Below, piece after piece: positions 1 to 12,800 of a stretch of DNA of 64,000 nt. Both the position numbers and the translations under genes were made by a program. This stretch comes from Phragmites australis (Eukaryota > Streptophyta > Magnoliopsida > Poales > Poaceae), in NCBI RefSeq assembly GCF_958298935.1, contig NC_084923.1:37912501-37976500 (forward strand), given 5' to 3'. A model generated the notes under the pieces. It was not told the origin of the DNA. It saw only the letters and a program-made list of their open reading frames with translations, and made no database searches. How positions within the stretch are numbered: the stretch's first letter is position 1; every line of letters starts with the position of its first letter.

Positions 1-1949
1 CCCATGCCTAGGAATTCGTTACTATTTTTAAAGTCAACCGCAAACTGATCACAGATGTGTAAATAAGCAAAGCAGGTTGCTGCTCTGTGTATTCTTAATT
101 CTGGTAGAGACATTGACAAGTGGGACCCACCAACTGACAGGTCAGCCTAGCCATAAACGAGAATGAGTAATCTCGTTCTCTAGTTGTATTACTGATTATT
201 TTTTTATATGTATTACTGATTATTCTTTTTATATGTTTTATTGATTATTCTTTTTTATATGTATTATTGATTATTCTCTATTGCTTTAGTAGAACGTACC
301 ATTTCATTTTATGCTCATGTCAAATGTCTGAATGTGAATGCTCAATGAATTCGGGCTTGATCAGTACACAGCTTGTGGACGAAGCTGTCAGATGTTATCT
401 TGTCACATTACCCGGTCATCGGCAAACGGTTAAAGCATATGTGTGAGTGTGACCATTTCATCAAGACCTCTGCCTCCTTTTACTCTGAGTCTCTGACAGA
501 GAAAGAAGCATTTCTTTACTCATGAGTAAGCCAAACAATCTAACTTTCATGACAGTATGTTGCCCACTGGAGACTGGGTAATGCATTCAGTAGTGACTGG
601 AGAACATTAGACTTACCTGTCAACTATTTAAGCCATCAAATCTATCGCCTGAGCTGAATATCAAAGCTGATGACACCAGCAATGGCTTAGCAGTTTCATC
701 AAATACTAGAGAATCCATGTGTGCCCAACACTGGTGAAAGCCATAGCTTTTCACCTGGACATCAATGTACTCTGGTCCTGGTGCAATGCGCCTCTACATG
801 TAAATTAGTTACCAGATGCTGGGGCTGTCCGGAAACGGCCTCGACAACTCTGTTCTGTTTACCTGTCTGTATTGACAGAGAATGGTTAATATGACAAATG
901 CAATGTTTTAATTAAGAAGCGTTATAGTGTCCTATACGGAAGATTTCGTGAAAAGGAAGAACGTTTTGTCATTTTATTGTCACTTTCTATGTAGAAAACA
1001 AGATCCAGTAGTCCAGCAAATGCGTTAGAGGTAATGGCTACGGGGAAACCAAGTGCCTCCAAGAAAATGTGTATAGAACGAAATCGGTCTCTTGTCATCG
1101 CATAAATTAATTAACGGCGCTCAGAAACTCCGAATTTTACTTTGTTGGTTCGTAACCATCAAAATAAATAAACAACAATGTTGGTCTAGAATCTAGATGC
1201 ATTTCAGTGGCGCAATTGAAATTACTTGGAGTATAACGCATGAGAGAGCGAGTGGAAAGAGCTAATGCTTGTTTTACATGAAGTGATCTACCTATGAGAA
1301 AGATCACATTGCCGAGTAGCTTGTACTGTAAATTTTACTTTGATTTTGCAACCTTTAGCACACCACTGTACCAAACATACCTACACTCCCTGAGAAAATA
1401 ATTTCTGAAAATCACCAATACCTTGGCTCTTTTCATCGCAGGAAAGGGTCAGTAGAAGAATGAATTCAGGGATAATTAATCTGGAACATGAGTACATGAC
1501 CATGTCCCTTATAAAAATCAGTTACTCCTACTTTGTAGCAATTTTTGTCCAAAAAAGAAGAGAGAATATCCATAGGTCCTTTTGAAGCATTCAAATTGAG
1601 AAACTGAATGTCGATCGTTTGTCAAGTATCTTCTGAAAGAATAGATTGAAGCGTCTCAACCTCCGTAGAGGCCGCGGTTACGCGTTAGCATAGAGCTGAC
1701 AAACCGCAGCAAATATTACACATGATCATGTTCGGCCAGGAGTCCAAACCGAATACAAATAGATGCTAACTATGTCTCTAGTCAGTTTCTGTGTTTGAAT
1801 CTGAGCGAACATGTTACATATAGATTACTTGAGGGATTTATCTCTAACTTCTTTAAGCATGCTGTAAATTGCTGACCGGCAGGTGTAAGCAGAAGGAGCA
1901 TTCCGAAGAAACGAAATATGCCACAGCTCAATCCACAGAAGCCTAAGGC
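1..1949. other. Intergenic region upstream of the VAPYRIN-type gene
   Basis: AT-rich sequence without a coding region I can support. It is the distal upstream region of the gene that starts at 2682. One match to the phosphate-response element P1BS (GNATATNC) occurs as GAATATCC at 1564-1571; a single match of this degenerate 8-mer in 2-3 kb is expected by chance about half the time. Nothing else recognised. Confidence 0.5.
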
Positions 1950-2196
1950 TCTGTTTGTTTTTTTATTTTGATTATGGATTCTAGCTTCAAAAACAAAAAC
2001 AAAATAAAAAACAAACAGTTATAATATAAAAATTGATACTCATAATCCACATGTCAAGTTCTACTACAAAATCATATAATCCACCTGTTAAATTATACTA
2101 TAAAATCCTATAATCTAGTGAAAAAAAACTTATACAAATTCTACAAAATAAACTAGATTCTCACTTGTCTAAAACTAAATCAAACATGCTCTAACT
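1950..2196. mobile_element. Probable hAT-like MITE remnant
   Basis: An AT-rich block begins GGCTCTGTTTGTTTTT and ends in a sequence whose reverse complement reads AGAGCATGTTTGATTTAG, so the two ends form imperfect terminal inverted repeats of the kind seen in small grass hAT-type MITEs. I see no clean target duplication. It lies about 490 bp upstream of the VAPYRIN-type start codon. Confidence 0.4.
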
Positions 2197-2681
2197 GTCC
2201 TTGCTGTCAAATTATTACCTACTTGCCTACTTACCCAAAAGGAAACTAATATCACTATCCATCATCCAGTCACCTCTGCTTTGATCATATCATTATTTTA
2301 TAGCCTACAACGACGAGCGACGGGCGACGGGCAATGTCGCTGGGAAGTTGCCGCCGCTAAGCGCCACCCCGGTCGATCTCCATTGCCCTCCGGAATAAAC
2401 GCCACCATCAGACGCAACCAGACATCAAACAATCCCGAGCTGCCACCACATAGAACAAGTCCTCCTCGTTCTTCACACCCACCATGTGGCACTCCTCCAT
2501 GCCGCGCCGGCCAAGCAACACGCGTTGCTAGTACATAAGACCTCGTCCCTCCTGCCACTCCTCTTGATGGTTGCTTCTTCCACCTCTGGCTCAACCAAGA
2601 ATTTAGCGGAGGTGAACTAGTAGTCTCTAGGACGGCAAGAAGAGCGAAAAGTTGTAGCTTTGAATTTTGGTAGAAGAAGAG

Positions 2682-4346
2682 ATGGATCGGTTGGTGATAC
2701 CGGAGCCGTCGAGCGAGGTGGTGGTGCGGGTGGAGCCCGGGAGGCAGTCGAGGGGGGAGCTCACGCTGCGGAACGCGATGCACACCATGCCGGTGGCGTT
2801 CAGGCTGCAGCCGGCTGTGAGGGGCCGCTTCGCGGTGCGCCCGCACACGGGGATTTTGGCGCCGCTAGCCGCGGTCACAGTGGAGGTGGTGTACCTGGCG
2901 TCGGCGGCGCCCGAGGGTCCTGGCGGGGAAGGCGGCGGGAGACGCGGGGAGGACGCGTTGCTGCTGCACAGCGTGGTGGCGCCCGGCGCGGCGGTGAAGG
3001 AGCCCGTGATGGCGCTGGACTCGGTCAACCCAGAGTGGTTCTCGGCGAGGAGGAAGCAGGTGTTCGTGGACAGCGGCATCAGGGCGACCTTCGTGGGCGC
3101 GTCCGTCGCGGCCCGCCTGGTCGCGGCCGGCGCGGTGGAGGCGCTCAGGGAGGTGCTTGACCGCAGCGAGCCCGAGTGGCGCGCTGCGGACGCCACCGAC
3201 GAGTCCGGGCGTACGTTGCTCGACCTCGCCGTCGGCCTCAGCCGTGCCGACATCGCCCAGGTGCTGCTCGAGTATGGCGCCGACGCCGACAAGCCGAGCC
3301 ACGGCCGGACGCCCCTCGAGACTGCCGCCGCCTCCGGCGAGTGCCTCATCGCCGAGCTCCTCCTCGCCAACGGCGCGACACCCGCCGGCTCAGACGCGCT
3401 CCACGTGGCGGCCGCCGCCGGACACAACGACGTCTTGAAGCTGCTTCTTGGCAAGCCTGCCTCTGCTTCACCCGCCTCCTCCTCGTCCGCGTCCTTCTCT
3501 TGTTCATTCACATCTATCGACGCGGCGGGGAGGGATGGCAAGACTCCTCTACGGTTGGCGGCGGAAGCGGGGCGCCGGGACGCGGTGAAAGCGCTCCTCG
3601 CGGCGGGCGCAAGGGCCGAAACGAGGTGCGGCACAGATGGGGCCTCGGCCCTCCACGCCGCGGCGAGGCGCGGGGACGAGGCTGTCGCGTCTCTTCTCCT
3701 GTCCCACGGTGCGGCCGGCACGGTCTCTGTGCGCGACGCGACGGGCAAGACGGCCTTCGAGATCGCCGCCGAGGAGGGCCACGCCGGGCGGATCATGGAG
3801 TCCCTGGGCCTCGGCGAGGCGATCCTTGCCGCCGCACGCAAGGGCGAGACGAGGGCCATCCGGCGAGCGGCCGACGGCGGCGCGTCCGTCGCGGGGCGTG
3901 ACGCGCACGGGTGGACGCCGCTCATGCGCGCCGCCTTCAAAGGGAGGGCCGACACGGTGCGCGACCTCATCGACCGCGGAGCGGACGTCGACGCAGCCGA
4001 TGCCGAGGGCTACACGGCGCTGCACTGCGCGGCCGAGGTGGGTCGCGCCGATGTGGTGGACCTCCTCCTAAAGAACGGCGCAAACGCCAAGGCCTCGACG
4101 GTGAAAGGACGAACTGCAGCCGATGCCGCGGCCGCCGCGGGGAAGTCTAAGGTGGTGCGACTTCTTGAGAAAGCCGGCGGCATGGGGAGAAAGGATGTCA
4201 GTGAGAAGGCAGCGCCGATGGTGGCGAAGGCAGGCAGCTTGGACAGGAGGCGGAGGGTGCGAAAGGGGAGTAGCGGCGCCATACGGTTTGGTGGCGGCAA
4301 GGAGGGATTTGAAGCTGCCGCGGTTACTGTGGGATGGTCACACTAG
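2682..4346 (+). CDS. VPY: VAPYRIN-type protein: N-terminal MSP (VAP) domain plus ankyrin repeats
   Basis: Single-exon ORF of 554 aa. The ATG at 2682 is the first in-frame ATG; the frame is open five codons further upstream but from a TTG. The N-terminus (MDRLVIPEPSS, then GELTLRN and MPVAFRLQP) matches the start of VAPYRIN, with an MSP/VAP domain over about residues 1-140 and a run of ankyrin repeats from about 174 to 500 (repeated LLL..GA, G.TPL..A and GHADVVDLLL-like helices). A Ser/Ala-rich loop at about 263-283 interrupts the repeats, and a basic, Gly-rich tail of about 55 aa follows. Family knowledge: VAPYRIN is needed for intracellular accommodation of arbuscular mycorrhizal fungi, works at membrane compartments and binds an EXO70 subunit; dicot homologues are about 535-540 aa. 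The coding region is far more GC-rich than its surroundings, as in many grass genes. A VAPYRIN-like paralogue rather than the orthologue is possible. Confidence 0.87.
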   Translation: MDRLVIPEPSSEVVVRVEPGRQSRGELTLRNAMHTMPVAFRLQPAVRGRFAVRPHTGILAPLAAVTVEVVYLASAAPEGPGGEGGGRRGEDALLLHSVVAPGAAVKEPVMALDSVNPEWFSARRKQVFVDSGIRATFVGASVAARLVAAGAVEALREVLDRSEPEWRAADATDESGRTLLDLAVGLSRADIAQVLLEYGADADKPSHGRTPLETAAASGECLIAELLLANGATPAGSDALHVAAAAGHNDVLKLLLGKPASASPASSSSASFSCSFTSIDAAGRDGKTPLRLAAEAGRRDAVKALLAAGARAETRCGTDGASALHAAARRGDEAVASLLLSHGAAGTVSVRDATGKTAFEIAAEEGHAGRIMESLGLGEAILAAARKGETRAIRRAADGGASVAGRDAHGWTPLMRAAFKGRADTVRDLIDRGADVDAADAEGYTALHCAAEVGRADVVDLLLKNGANAKASTVKGRTAADAAAAAGKSKVVRLLEKAGGMGRKDVSEKAAPMVAKAGSLDRRRRVRKGSSGAIRFGGGKEGFEAAAVTVGWSH

Positions 4347-4885
4347 CCAGTGCTCAATTTGAGAAAAGCCTGTTGAACTTTGGTTCAAAAGTGCAAGATT
4401 AAGAACGATTTGTTCCAATTTGTGATTATTTTGATGAGATGATAATATACATTTGTTTCGAATGAACAAGGAAGTAATATATGTGTTACACATGTCGCCG
4501 GGGTAGTGTAGTACTGAGTTATATATTTTGTAAAAATGGAATCATTAAGAGTAGGTGTTCCTAGTTTTTTCTTTACTTTCTTTGTCACGCTAAGATGATG
4601 GCATGTGTTTACTCGAGGATAATAGGTAGGCATGTCCTGCTGAAAATTGTACGATGATGATTTGATTTCAATACAGAGGCCGAAAACTATTTTCTATTAA
4701 TAAAAAAAATTATTCGTGTGTATTGGGTATTGGGAGTTGAGAGTACTTCAATTTCTGTAATTGCGCATCGACGAAGCCTCCAACAGTGGACTCACTGCCA
4801 AAAAATTGTGCGGTTCAAAGGAATTTCTCCTATGTGATAATTTATCTCACAATAGTGGGAAATTGCATTTTCGAAATAATGTACG
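4347..4885. other. 3' flank of the VAPYRIN-type gene up to the copia target site
   Basis: AT-rich sequence holding the 3' UTR of the upstream gene and the insertion site of the large copia element. No further gene seen. Confidence 0.5.
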
Positions 4886-4890
4886 GTTGA

Positions 4891-6768
4891 TGTAGTATCT
4901 AGGTCTTAGATAAGTGGTAAGTGTTTCAGTGATAATGACAACCGTATTATTGTGACTAATAAATTTGTTTTAAAGTGTATTAAAAAATTTAGTTTACATT
5001 GATGATTGGGTATTCTTAGTCCTTAAGGCAATTATATAGACGATCAAAGAAGATGTGCATCAAGATTAAGAATCTTCTAGTTCTAAGTGTCATAAGTGAG
5101 AGCAAGGATATTTAAAGTAATATAGACCTTCTTTCTTAGTTTTTTTGACCATACTATAAAAAGAGGGGTTAGAAGTAGTAGCTTGACCTAGATAAATTTA
5201 GATTTAGTTTGATGCACACTTGTGAATCTCTAGTGCTAGGTAGCTTATAGAAGTTCATGGTTGAAAGGTTGTGGAGTTAGAGCTCAAGAAAATATTGAAT
5301 TGGACAAGTTCAGTGAAGTTAGCCTCACTGGATAGTCCGATGATGTAACTCTAGTTCTCACCAGAGTATTTCTCTTGATTCAGACAGAAAACAAATGAGA
5401 AGATCGGATGGTCCGGTGGTTAACTTGTAGGTATCACCGGAAACTTTTCTTGGTGACATGTGTCTTGGATTTTTTGAAGTGTTGCACCGGATGGTTCGGT
5501 GTTACCCCTATGAGGGCACTGAAGCTTTTTTAGCAGAAGCAATTTTTTCAGGTGAAATTAAAGTTGAACTCACCGGATTATCCAGTGATGGAAAGATGGG
5601 AGCACCGAAGTATTTCTTGCAGAAAAGAGTTTTTGGTTCCAGAAGAAGCTACTCTCACCGCATGGTCCGGTGAAGGCTAAGAGGAATCACTTGACTAATT
5701 TTTGCAGAGAAGATTATAACGGGTAGTCTGGCTTGGTTCTTCTGATCGGATGGTCCAGTGAAGGCAAAGAGGAATCACCGGTTTAATTTTTGCAGAGAAG
5801 ATTGTAACGGGTAGTCTGGCTTGGTTTTTCTGATCGGATGGTCCGGTGATGAACTAAGTCGCACCGGATGAATCCACCGGATCATGTTTCAGCAATAACG
5901 GCTAATGACAGCGAGCACATTGGAGCTCTGAAGTTTGTACCCACCGGATTGTCTGGTGATTGTAAGGAGATACTTACTGAATCATCTGGTATTAACAGAA
6001 AAAGTAGGTTTTTTGGCAACAGCTAAATTTGGATCTCTAGCCTGTAAATACCCCCTCACTTGGTTTCAATTGACTCTCTTGCGACCCCCATAAATACTTA
6101 TACACTGTGTGTGTCATCAAGAAGTAAGAGAGTGCACTTAAGTAAACTCCAAAGTTCTTAATTGAAGGTTAATGACATCTTTAGTGTTTGAAGAGTAGCA
6201 AATGTGTATCTAGTTATAGTCTAAGCTTGATCTTGATCAAGTGAAGCTATTGACTTGTTACTCTTGATGGTTAGCAACACATAGCCGGTCTTTGGTGGTT
6301 GGAGGTGTCTCGGTGAGCTTTTGGAGTTCTTGTGGGAGCCCCGGAAAGAGCTACGTGCTTGGTTTGATACCCATCAATCTAGAGATGAAGAAGCGGCAAT
6401 CATGAGTGGGCATTTGAGACTTTGTGACTCAAGGGGTGTGACTCAAGGGGAGTAATATCCATTGTGGATGCTCTAACGAGGACTAGGAGGGAGTACCGAC
6501 TCCTCGATACCTCGGGAAAAAAATCGGTGTTCTCTTATACATCTCCTTATTTTCCTGTATTTATATTTGAGCTTTTACTTACTTGCAAACTTTACTTTCC
6601 ATATTTACTTTGTGTTCTAGCTTGATTGTTTTCATGTTTCCATCTAGTTTAATCGTGTAGTTGTATTTCAATTCATTTAGACCAAGTTTGATACTTATTC
6701 TAGAATTTAGTAGGAGTAGATTTCTAATATCCCAATTCACCCTCCTCTTGGGCCATTTGATCTTTTCA
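4891..6768 (+). repeat. 5' LTR of the copia element
   Basis: Begins TGTAGTATCTAGG and ends TTTTCA directly before the primer binding site. It is 1878 bp and aligns along its length with 18065-19832. The middle (5300-6000) is packed with degenerate copies of a palindromic motif of the form ACCGGAtnnTCCGGTG. The expected TATA box reads TGTAAATA at 6043-6050, a mutated form of the copy in the other LTR. Confidence 0.9.
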
Positions 6769-6770
6769 AT

Positions 6771-6783
6771 TGGTATTAGAGCC
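6771..6783 (+). other. Primer binding site (Met-tRNA type)
   Basis: TGGTATTAGAGCC lies two bases after the LTR end and matches the usual plant copia site TGGTATCAGAGCC with one change (C to T). Confidence 0.85.
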
Positions 6784-6816
6784 TCGTGCTCTTGATAGGC
6801 TTAAAATCCTAGAGCA

Positions 6817-8890
6817 ATGGACCTCAGAAATGGAAGTAGTGTGTGCCAAGGTTCAAGGGAAAAAAACTTCTCTTATTAGAAAGTTCGCATGGCGAGCTAT
6901 ATTGATCCTATTTCCCCAGAAGTTTGGCTAGCCGCTTCCACTAGGTTTGATCAACCATTTACCGAACAACAAATTAGATGGAATGCTAAGATTAAAAATG
7001 CTATTTTTGAGGGAATTAGTGAAGAGGTGTTTTCTAGAGTAAGGAGCAAGGAATTAGCTCATGATATTTAGACCGATCTTTGTGAAATTCATGAGGGTTC
7101 TATAAAAATCCAGGAGAAAAGATATAATGTGCTAATGAACAACCTTAATCAATTTAAGATGCTTCCAAATGAGCTATGCAATGCTATGTATTCTCGTATG
7201 AATATGCTTGTTGAAGAAATCAATTCTCTTGAACTCACTTAATTATCTTAAGGAGACATTATTCGTAGGATCTTGATGGTGCTTCCTAAGCCGTAATATA
7301 ATATTGTCATCTCTCTTCTTCATGAGAAAGACATCAATGACATGACCGCCACCAATGTCATGGACAAGATTCATGCTCATGAGATGTTCTTATTTAGAAA
7401 TCAAGAAGAATCCTATTCTAAAAAGAATCTTGCTCTTAAGGCCAAAATAATTGACAATAAGAAGAAGAATGTGAAAATCCTATCAACAAGTGAAAGCGAT
7501 AAAAGTGATGATGAAGATGATGATGATGACTCTGACACCGAGCTTACCCTCCTCATGAGAATAACCACAAGGATGATATCTAAGTTGGGAAAGAAAGGCT
7601 ACAACTATGATCCCAAGAAGAACAAATTTTGCTCCAAAAAATTGACAAGTTCGGTGGAAGAAGAGCTACAATTGTGGTAAATATGGTCACATATCATATG
7701 ATTGCCCTTATCTCGACAAGAAAAACAAAAATAAGAGTAAGAATATTGATACAAATGAGGATGAGAATAAGCACAAGAAAAATGATCAAGACAACAACAA
7801 GAAGAAGTTCTTCAACAAGAAGGGAGGATGTCGTAAGGCTTATATTATTGGTGAATGGGTCTCTGGTGAAAGCTCAAGTGAAGATTCAAGTGATGATGAA
7901 GACAGGGATTTCACGGGCCTCGCCATCACCAATGATGATCCACTGCTACCTTCACCACCTATGTGCCTCGTGGCAAAAGGTAACAACAAGGTGAGTAGTG
8001 AGGATGATGATAGTAGTGATTATGATGGTCTTTCTCCCAATAATTTATCTAAACTCATAAATGACTATGCTACCATCATCAAGAAGCAAAAAACTAAAAT
8101 TAAGTCTCTTGAAAATAATAATACCAAGCTTAGCTCTAGTCATGATGAATTACTTGCTAAATATAATGATGTGTTTAAAAACATGATGAAGTAGTTGTAT
8201 CTAGCAAGTCTCTTGAAGAGAGCAACAGAAAACTAAAACTTGAGCATATTGACTTGAAACACAAATATCAAGAACTTGAGTTAGCTTATGATGCTATTGA
8301 TCCTAGCATGAATAAATTGCCTACTATTGATGTTGTTAAGGTCAATGCATCTATTTCTTGTGATGATCTTCTTGATATCTCATAATCTTCTTCATGTGAT
8401 ACTATATCATCTTCTAAGACTAACCATGCAAAGGAGCAAGAGCTCACGAATGAGATTGCAAATCTCAATTTGTGTGTGGCCCGGTTGATTAAGGGGGAGT
8501 ACACGCACAAGAAAATTCTCATAAAGAATGTCATATACTACAACAAGAGAGGCCTTGGATGTTTCCCTAACTCGGTGGAGAACATTACCAAGTCACCGAA
8601 GATCAAAAAATATTTCATCAAGGAAGTTGATTCATATTGCCAATATTGCGAGGTCATCGGCCAGCATACAAGGGAGTGTCCAATTCCTACTAAACCGGTT
8701 TCTACTTTGCCTCCTAAATACAAATCCACTTTCAATGATCATCATTTCCTATTGTATAACCTTAAAAGTAGAAAAATCGTGGATAAATTCATTGGAACTC
8801 AAGCTAAGGATAAGCTTCCTAGGCAACTTTAGGTGTCTAAAGCTCTGTGTCTCACATGAAAGGTATCAAACTTGGTTGGGTAACTAAACA
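6817..8890 (+). pseudogene. copia gag, degraded
   Basis: Fragments in several frames together resemble the SIRE-type capsid: an N-terminal part at 6889-7071 (ending in a stop where the family reads on), an acidic Asp-rich segment around 7490-7560, a decayed first zinc knuckle near 7650-7710, a coiled-coil-like stretch at 7961-8194, and a better-preserved zinc knuckle CQYCEVIGQHTRECP (CX2CX4HX4C) at about 8638-8682. At least four stops or frame changes break it. No functional product is expected. Confidence 0.75.
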
Positions 8891-8919
8891 AAAAGCTTGA
8901 TCTCATATATGTAGGTGAA

Positions 8920-9821
8920 CTACAAAGCCGATGAAAAATATTGGGTGCTTGATAGTGGATGCACACAACATATGACCGGCAATGTAAAGATGTCCTCCTC
9001 TCTAGAAGATGAAGTGGGCGATCATGACAAAGTCACTTTTGGTGATAATTCTAAGGCAAATATGATAGGTTTGGGTAAGATGGCAATCTAAAATGACCTC
9101 TCTATTTCTAATGTGCTTCTAGTAGAGTCTCTTAGTTTTAATTTATTTTTCATAACTCAACTATGTGATTTAGGCTTCACATATTTATTTAGTGATGTTG
9201 ATGTTATCATAACAAGTAAGAAATATAATGATCTAATCTTTAAAGATTTTAGACATGGACATATCTATCTTGTGAATTTTTTCACTAATGAAGCTAGCTT
9301 GACAACATGCCTCTTCATCAAGACATCCATGGGTTGACTTTGGCATCGTCGACTTGCACACATTGAAATGAGCCAACTCAAGAAGACGTTCAAAAATGGA
9401 ATTGTGATTTGTTTGAAGGATGTAGTGTTCGAGAAGGATAAGTTGTGTAGTGTTTGCCAAGCGAAAAAACAAGTTGCAAGCTCTCATCCATAAAAGTCAA
9501 TGATGTCTACATCAAGAACCTTAGAGCTTCTACATATGGACCTCTTTGGACCAACTACCTATAAAAGTCTTGGTGGTAATCTCTATTGCCTTATCATTAT
9601 TGATGATTATTCGAGATACACTTGGACTTTCTTTTTATATGACAAGAGCAAGGCCGTTGGAATCTTCAAGAAGATCGCAAAAAGGGCTCAAAATGGGTAC
9701 GAGGCCACAATTGTGAAGATCCAGAGTGACAATAGCACGAAGTTTAAGAACACTCAAATTGAAGATTATTGTGATGATAGAGACTTCAAGTATGAGTTCT
9801 CATCAACCTACACCCCTCAAC
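8920..9821 (+). pseudogene. copia protease and 5' part of integrase, ending at an inversion breakpoint
   Basis: The protease active-site region reads YWVLDSGCTQHMTG near 8938-8980. The integrase zinc region follows (WHRRLAHI near 9340; CSVCQAKKQ near 9450), then the catalytic core with the first Asp in LLHMDLFGPT (about 9530) and the second in IQSDNS (about 9720). Similarity stops abruptly after YTPQ at about 9821, just before the third catalytic acidic residue. The rest of integrase is found on the opposite strand starting at about 13992. Several in-frame stops are present. Confidence 0.8.
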
Positions 9822-12800
9822 CCTTTCCCTTATCGCTGCGCTCACGACCCATCTGACAGGTATAAAGATGAAAACAAATGATAGGGCGCTTCGGGTTTTA
9901 AGGATTTAAAATGAAATTTACCTGAGATCGAACCCTAAGCATGAAAATAATACGAATTGGGATGAACATGCTATGGATTCGAGATAGGGACACTAGAAAT
10001 TGACAAAATTCAAGAGGTTGACTTCAAATTTGAATAAATTTATCAAATTTGGCATGAATTTGAGGTAAATTTTCATGAATTCACTCAAATTTGAATGAAT
10101 TTATCGATTCAAGCACAAACTTTGATCAACATGTCCCTAACTCAGAACATTTGAATGGAATTGCAACATATTGCAACAAATTTGCATTGAATTGATCAAA
10201 TTTTGATGAAATTTGAGGCAATTTTGCTAGAAAATGGTTCTAGGGTTTGCAAAAGTGAAGAATCGGCTGAATTTGTGCTCACCGCAGCGAAGTTGAGAGA
10301 GAAGCCGGTGGTGAGGGAGGAGCTCGATGGCCGGCGTGTGTTGGATAGCGGTGGTGGAGGCTCTGGGCATGGTGACGGTGGCGTAGGGCGTGTCTATGGC
10401 GGCTAAGGGTGGCGTGGCTGCTGCGGTGGAATGGCGAAGTAGGGGCGCCGACTAGTGAATCGAGGCAGCAAACCTCATCGACGATGGGAGGCATGGTGGT
10501 GGCAAGAGGGGTACGGGTGGTGGCGCGGATCGATGCAGAGGGGAGAGCCGACCAAGAAGAGCACTTGTTATGACAGGTGGGTTCCGCTAAAATTTTAAAC
10601 ACCAGAAGGTCTAGTGATGCTAACCCAGATGATCGGACAAGCCACCGGACAAAAACTTGTAGAGGACATGTCAATCTTTAACTGAAACCAAACTCAAACA
10701 CCGACTCCCGTGATAATAAATTGAACACTGGACAGGCCCACCGAACAAACTCTCAGAGAATTTCCAATTTTGAACACATGATTCTCCTATGACATTGCAC
10801 TAAGCATAGGATAAATTCATCAGACTGTTTTTCTGACTTGCTATTTTTGACTGCCACCAATTGAACACCGGAAGGTCCAATCCAGAACACTTAGCAAACA
10901 CCGGACCTTTTCTAAGAGAAAAACCATTTTCAAATACCAGATTATCCGTTGTTGGTCAACCGATCACCGAATGGACCCACCGGACCTTTATCAAGGATAA
11001 GCTAAAGTGACTGCCAAAAGCACAGATCACTGGATGACCCGATGAGGAGAAAGAAAGGATCATCAGACTATCTGGTAAGAAGAGAAAGATTCTGTTGAAC
11101 TAAAAACTCTCACTAAGTCCAAACTTCAAACAAACACACAACAAAAACACATGTTTGGACTAGTTTGAGTGAAATCCTTACCCTCTCAAACACTCATTTA
11201 CAAATAGTTGCCAAAGCAGCTATAGCATATATAATTTTTCAATAGACAATAAGAACCAAATAAAAAGTAGGGATAAAACTTTAAGAAAATGTATGAGCCA
11301 TATTGCCTATGAACTTAAGGATTAAGACTTCAAATTTGCTAGGACATGACTCAATAGGTATTAATCACTTACATCTATCTAATCACACTTATAGAGGTGT
11401 AAGTTCACATTGAAAGCGAACAATATTCTCAAAGAGTGATATCCTCCTTTGTGATCTCTCTACCGTCAATGTACATGCAATGCATAACAAGTGCATGAAA
11501 GTAAATATGAGTGCAAGCTATATAACATGTGGATGCATATCATAAAATAAATCTATCTTGTCATATTACTTTCCTTCTTAAACTTCTTCATGGTGAACCC
11601 AACAACATACCTTGAGTAAAACTAGGGGACCACCAACTCAAACAAAACTCATATTCATCACTATCTTGAGAAGGTTAGACAAGTACCTACAATAAAATGC
11701 ATCTATATGACAAGGCATCACATGACGTTTGAAGCATCTACCATATTCAACTCACTTCGCAATCTACAAAATGTGGCTTCATCTAGAGGTTTTGTGAAGA
11801 TATCCACCAATTGATCTTCCGACCTTACACTACCAAGAGAAATATCATTTTTATCCACATGATCTCTAAGGAAGTGATGACGGATATCAATATGCTTTGT
11901 GTGAGAGTGTTGCACGGGATTGTTTGCAATTTTTACGACACTCTCATTTTCACAAAGGAGTGGAACCTTCTCTAGACAAATACCAAAATCTAACAAGGTT
12001 TGCTTCATATAAAGGATTTGAGCGCAACATGCTCTGGCGGCTATGTATTTGGCTTTCACGTTGGACAAGGCTACGAAGCTTTGCTTTTTAGAAGACCATG
12101 AGACTAGGGATCGCCCAAGCAAGTAGCACCCACCTAAAGTACTCTTACGATCCATACGGCATCCGGCAAAGTTTGAATCCGAGTAACCTATAGGGTATCA
12201 CAAGCCTATGCTAGGTGTATATTTTAGGTATCCAAGGATCCTTTTAACAGCATTAAGATATGATTCCTTAGGATTAGCTTGAAAGTGGGCACACATGCAT
12301 ACACTAAACATAATATTGGGCTTAAAAGCAGTAAGTTGAAGAGGTGACCAAATCATAGAACGATAAAGCTTTTGGTCAACCAATTTACCTGTTTCATCTA
12401 AGTCGAGATATCCATTAGTAGGCATGGGGATCTTGATTGGCTTGCAATCATCCATCTTGAACTTCTTAAGGATGCCCCTCATGTACTTTTCTTGATGGAT
12501 TGACGTTCCTTCCTTCAATTGCTTGATTTGGAATCTAATGAAGTAGTTGAGCTCTCTAATCATCGATATCTCGAACTCCCTAAATATCTTGTCACCAAAT
12601 TCCTTGCAAAACTTTTCGTTAGTTGAACCAAATATTATATCATCAACATAAATTTGACACAAGAAAAGCTCATTGTCGATGATCTTTATGAACAATGTAG
12701 TATCCACCCTCCCAATCTTAAATACTTGGTTGATGAGGAAGTCATGTAGGCGTTCATACTAAGCTCTTAGGGCTTGCTTGAGTCCATAATTTTCTTGTGC

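Noticed and set aside
2627..3970. 447-codon open frame on the minus strand opposite the VAPYRIN-type gene
   Set aside because: High GC content leaves antisense frames open; the peptide is Ala/Ser/Arg-rich with no domain, while the plus frame has clear MSP and ankyrin motifs.
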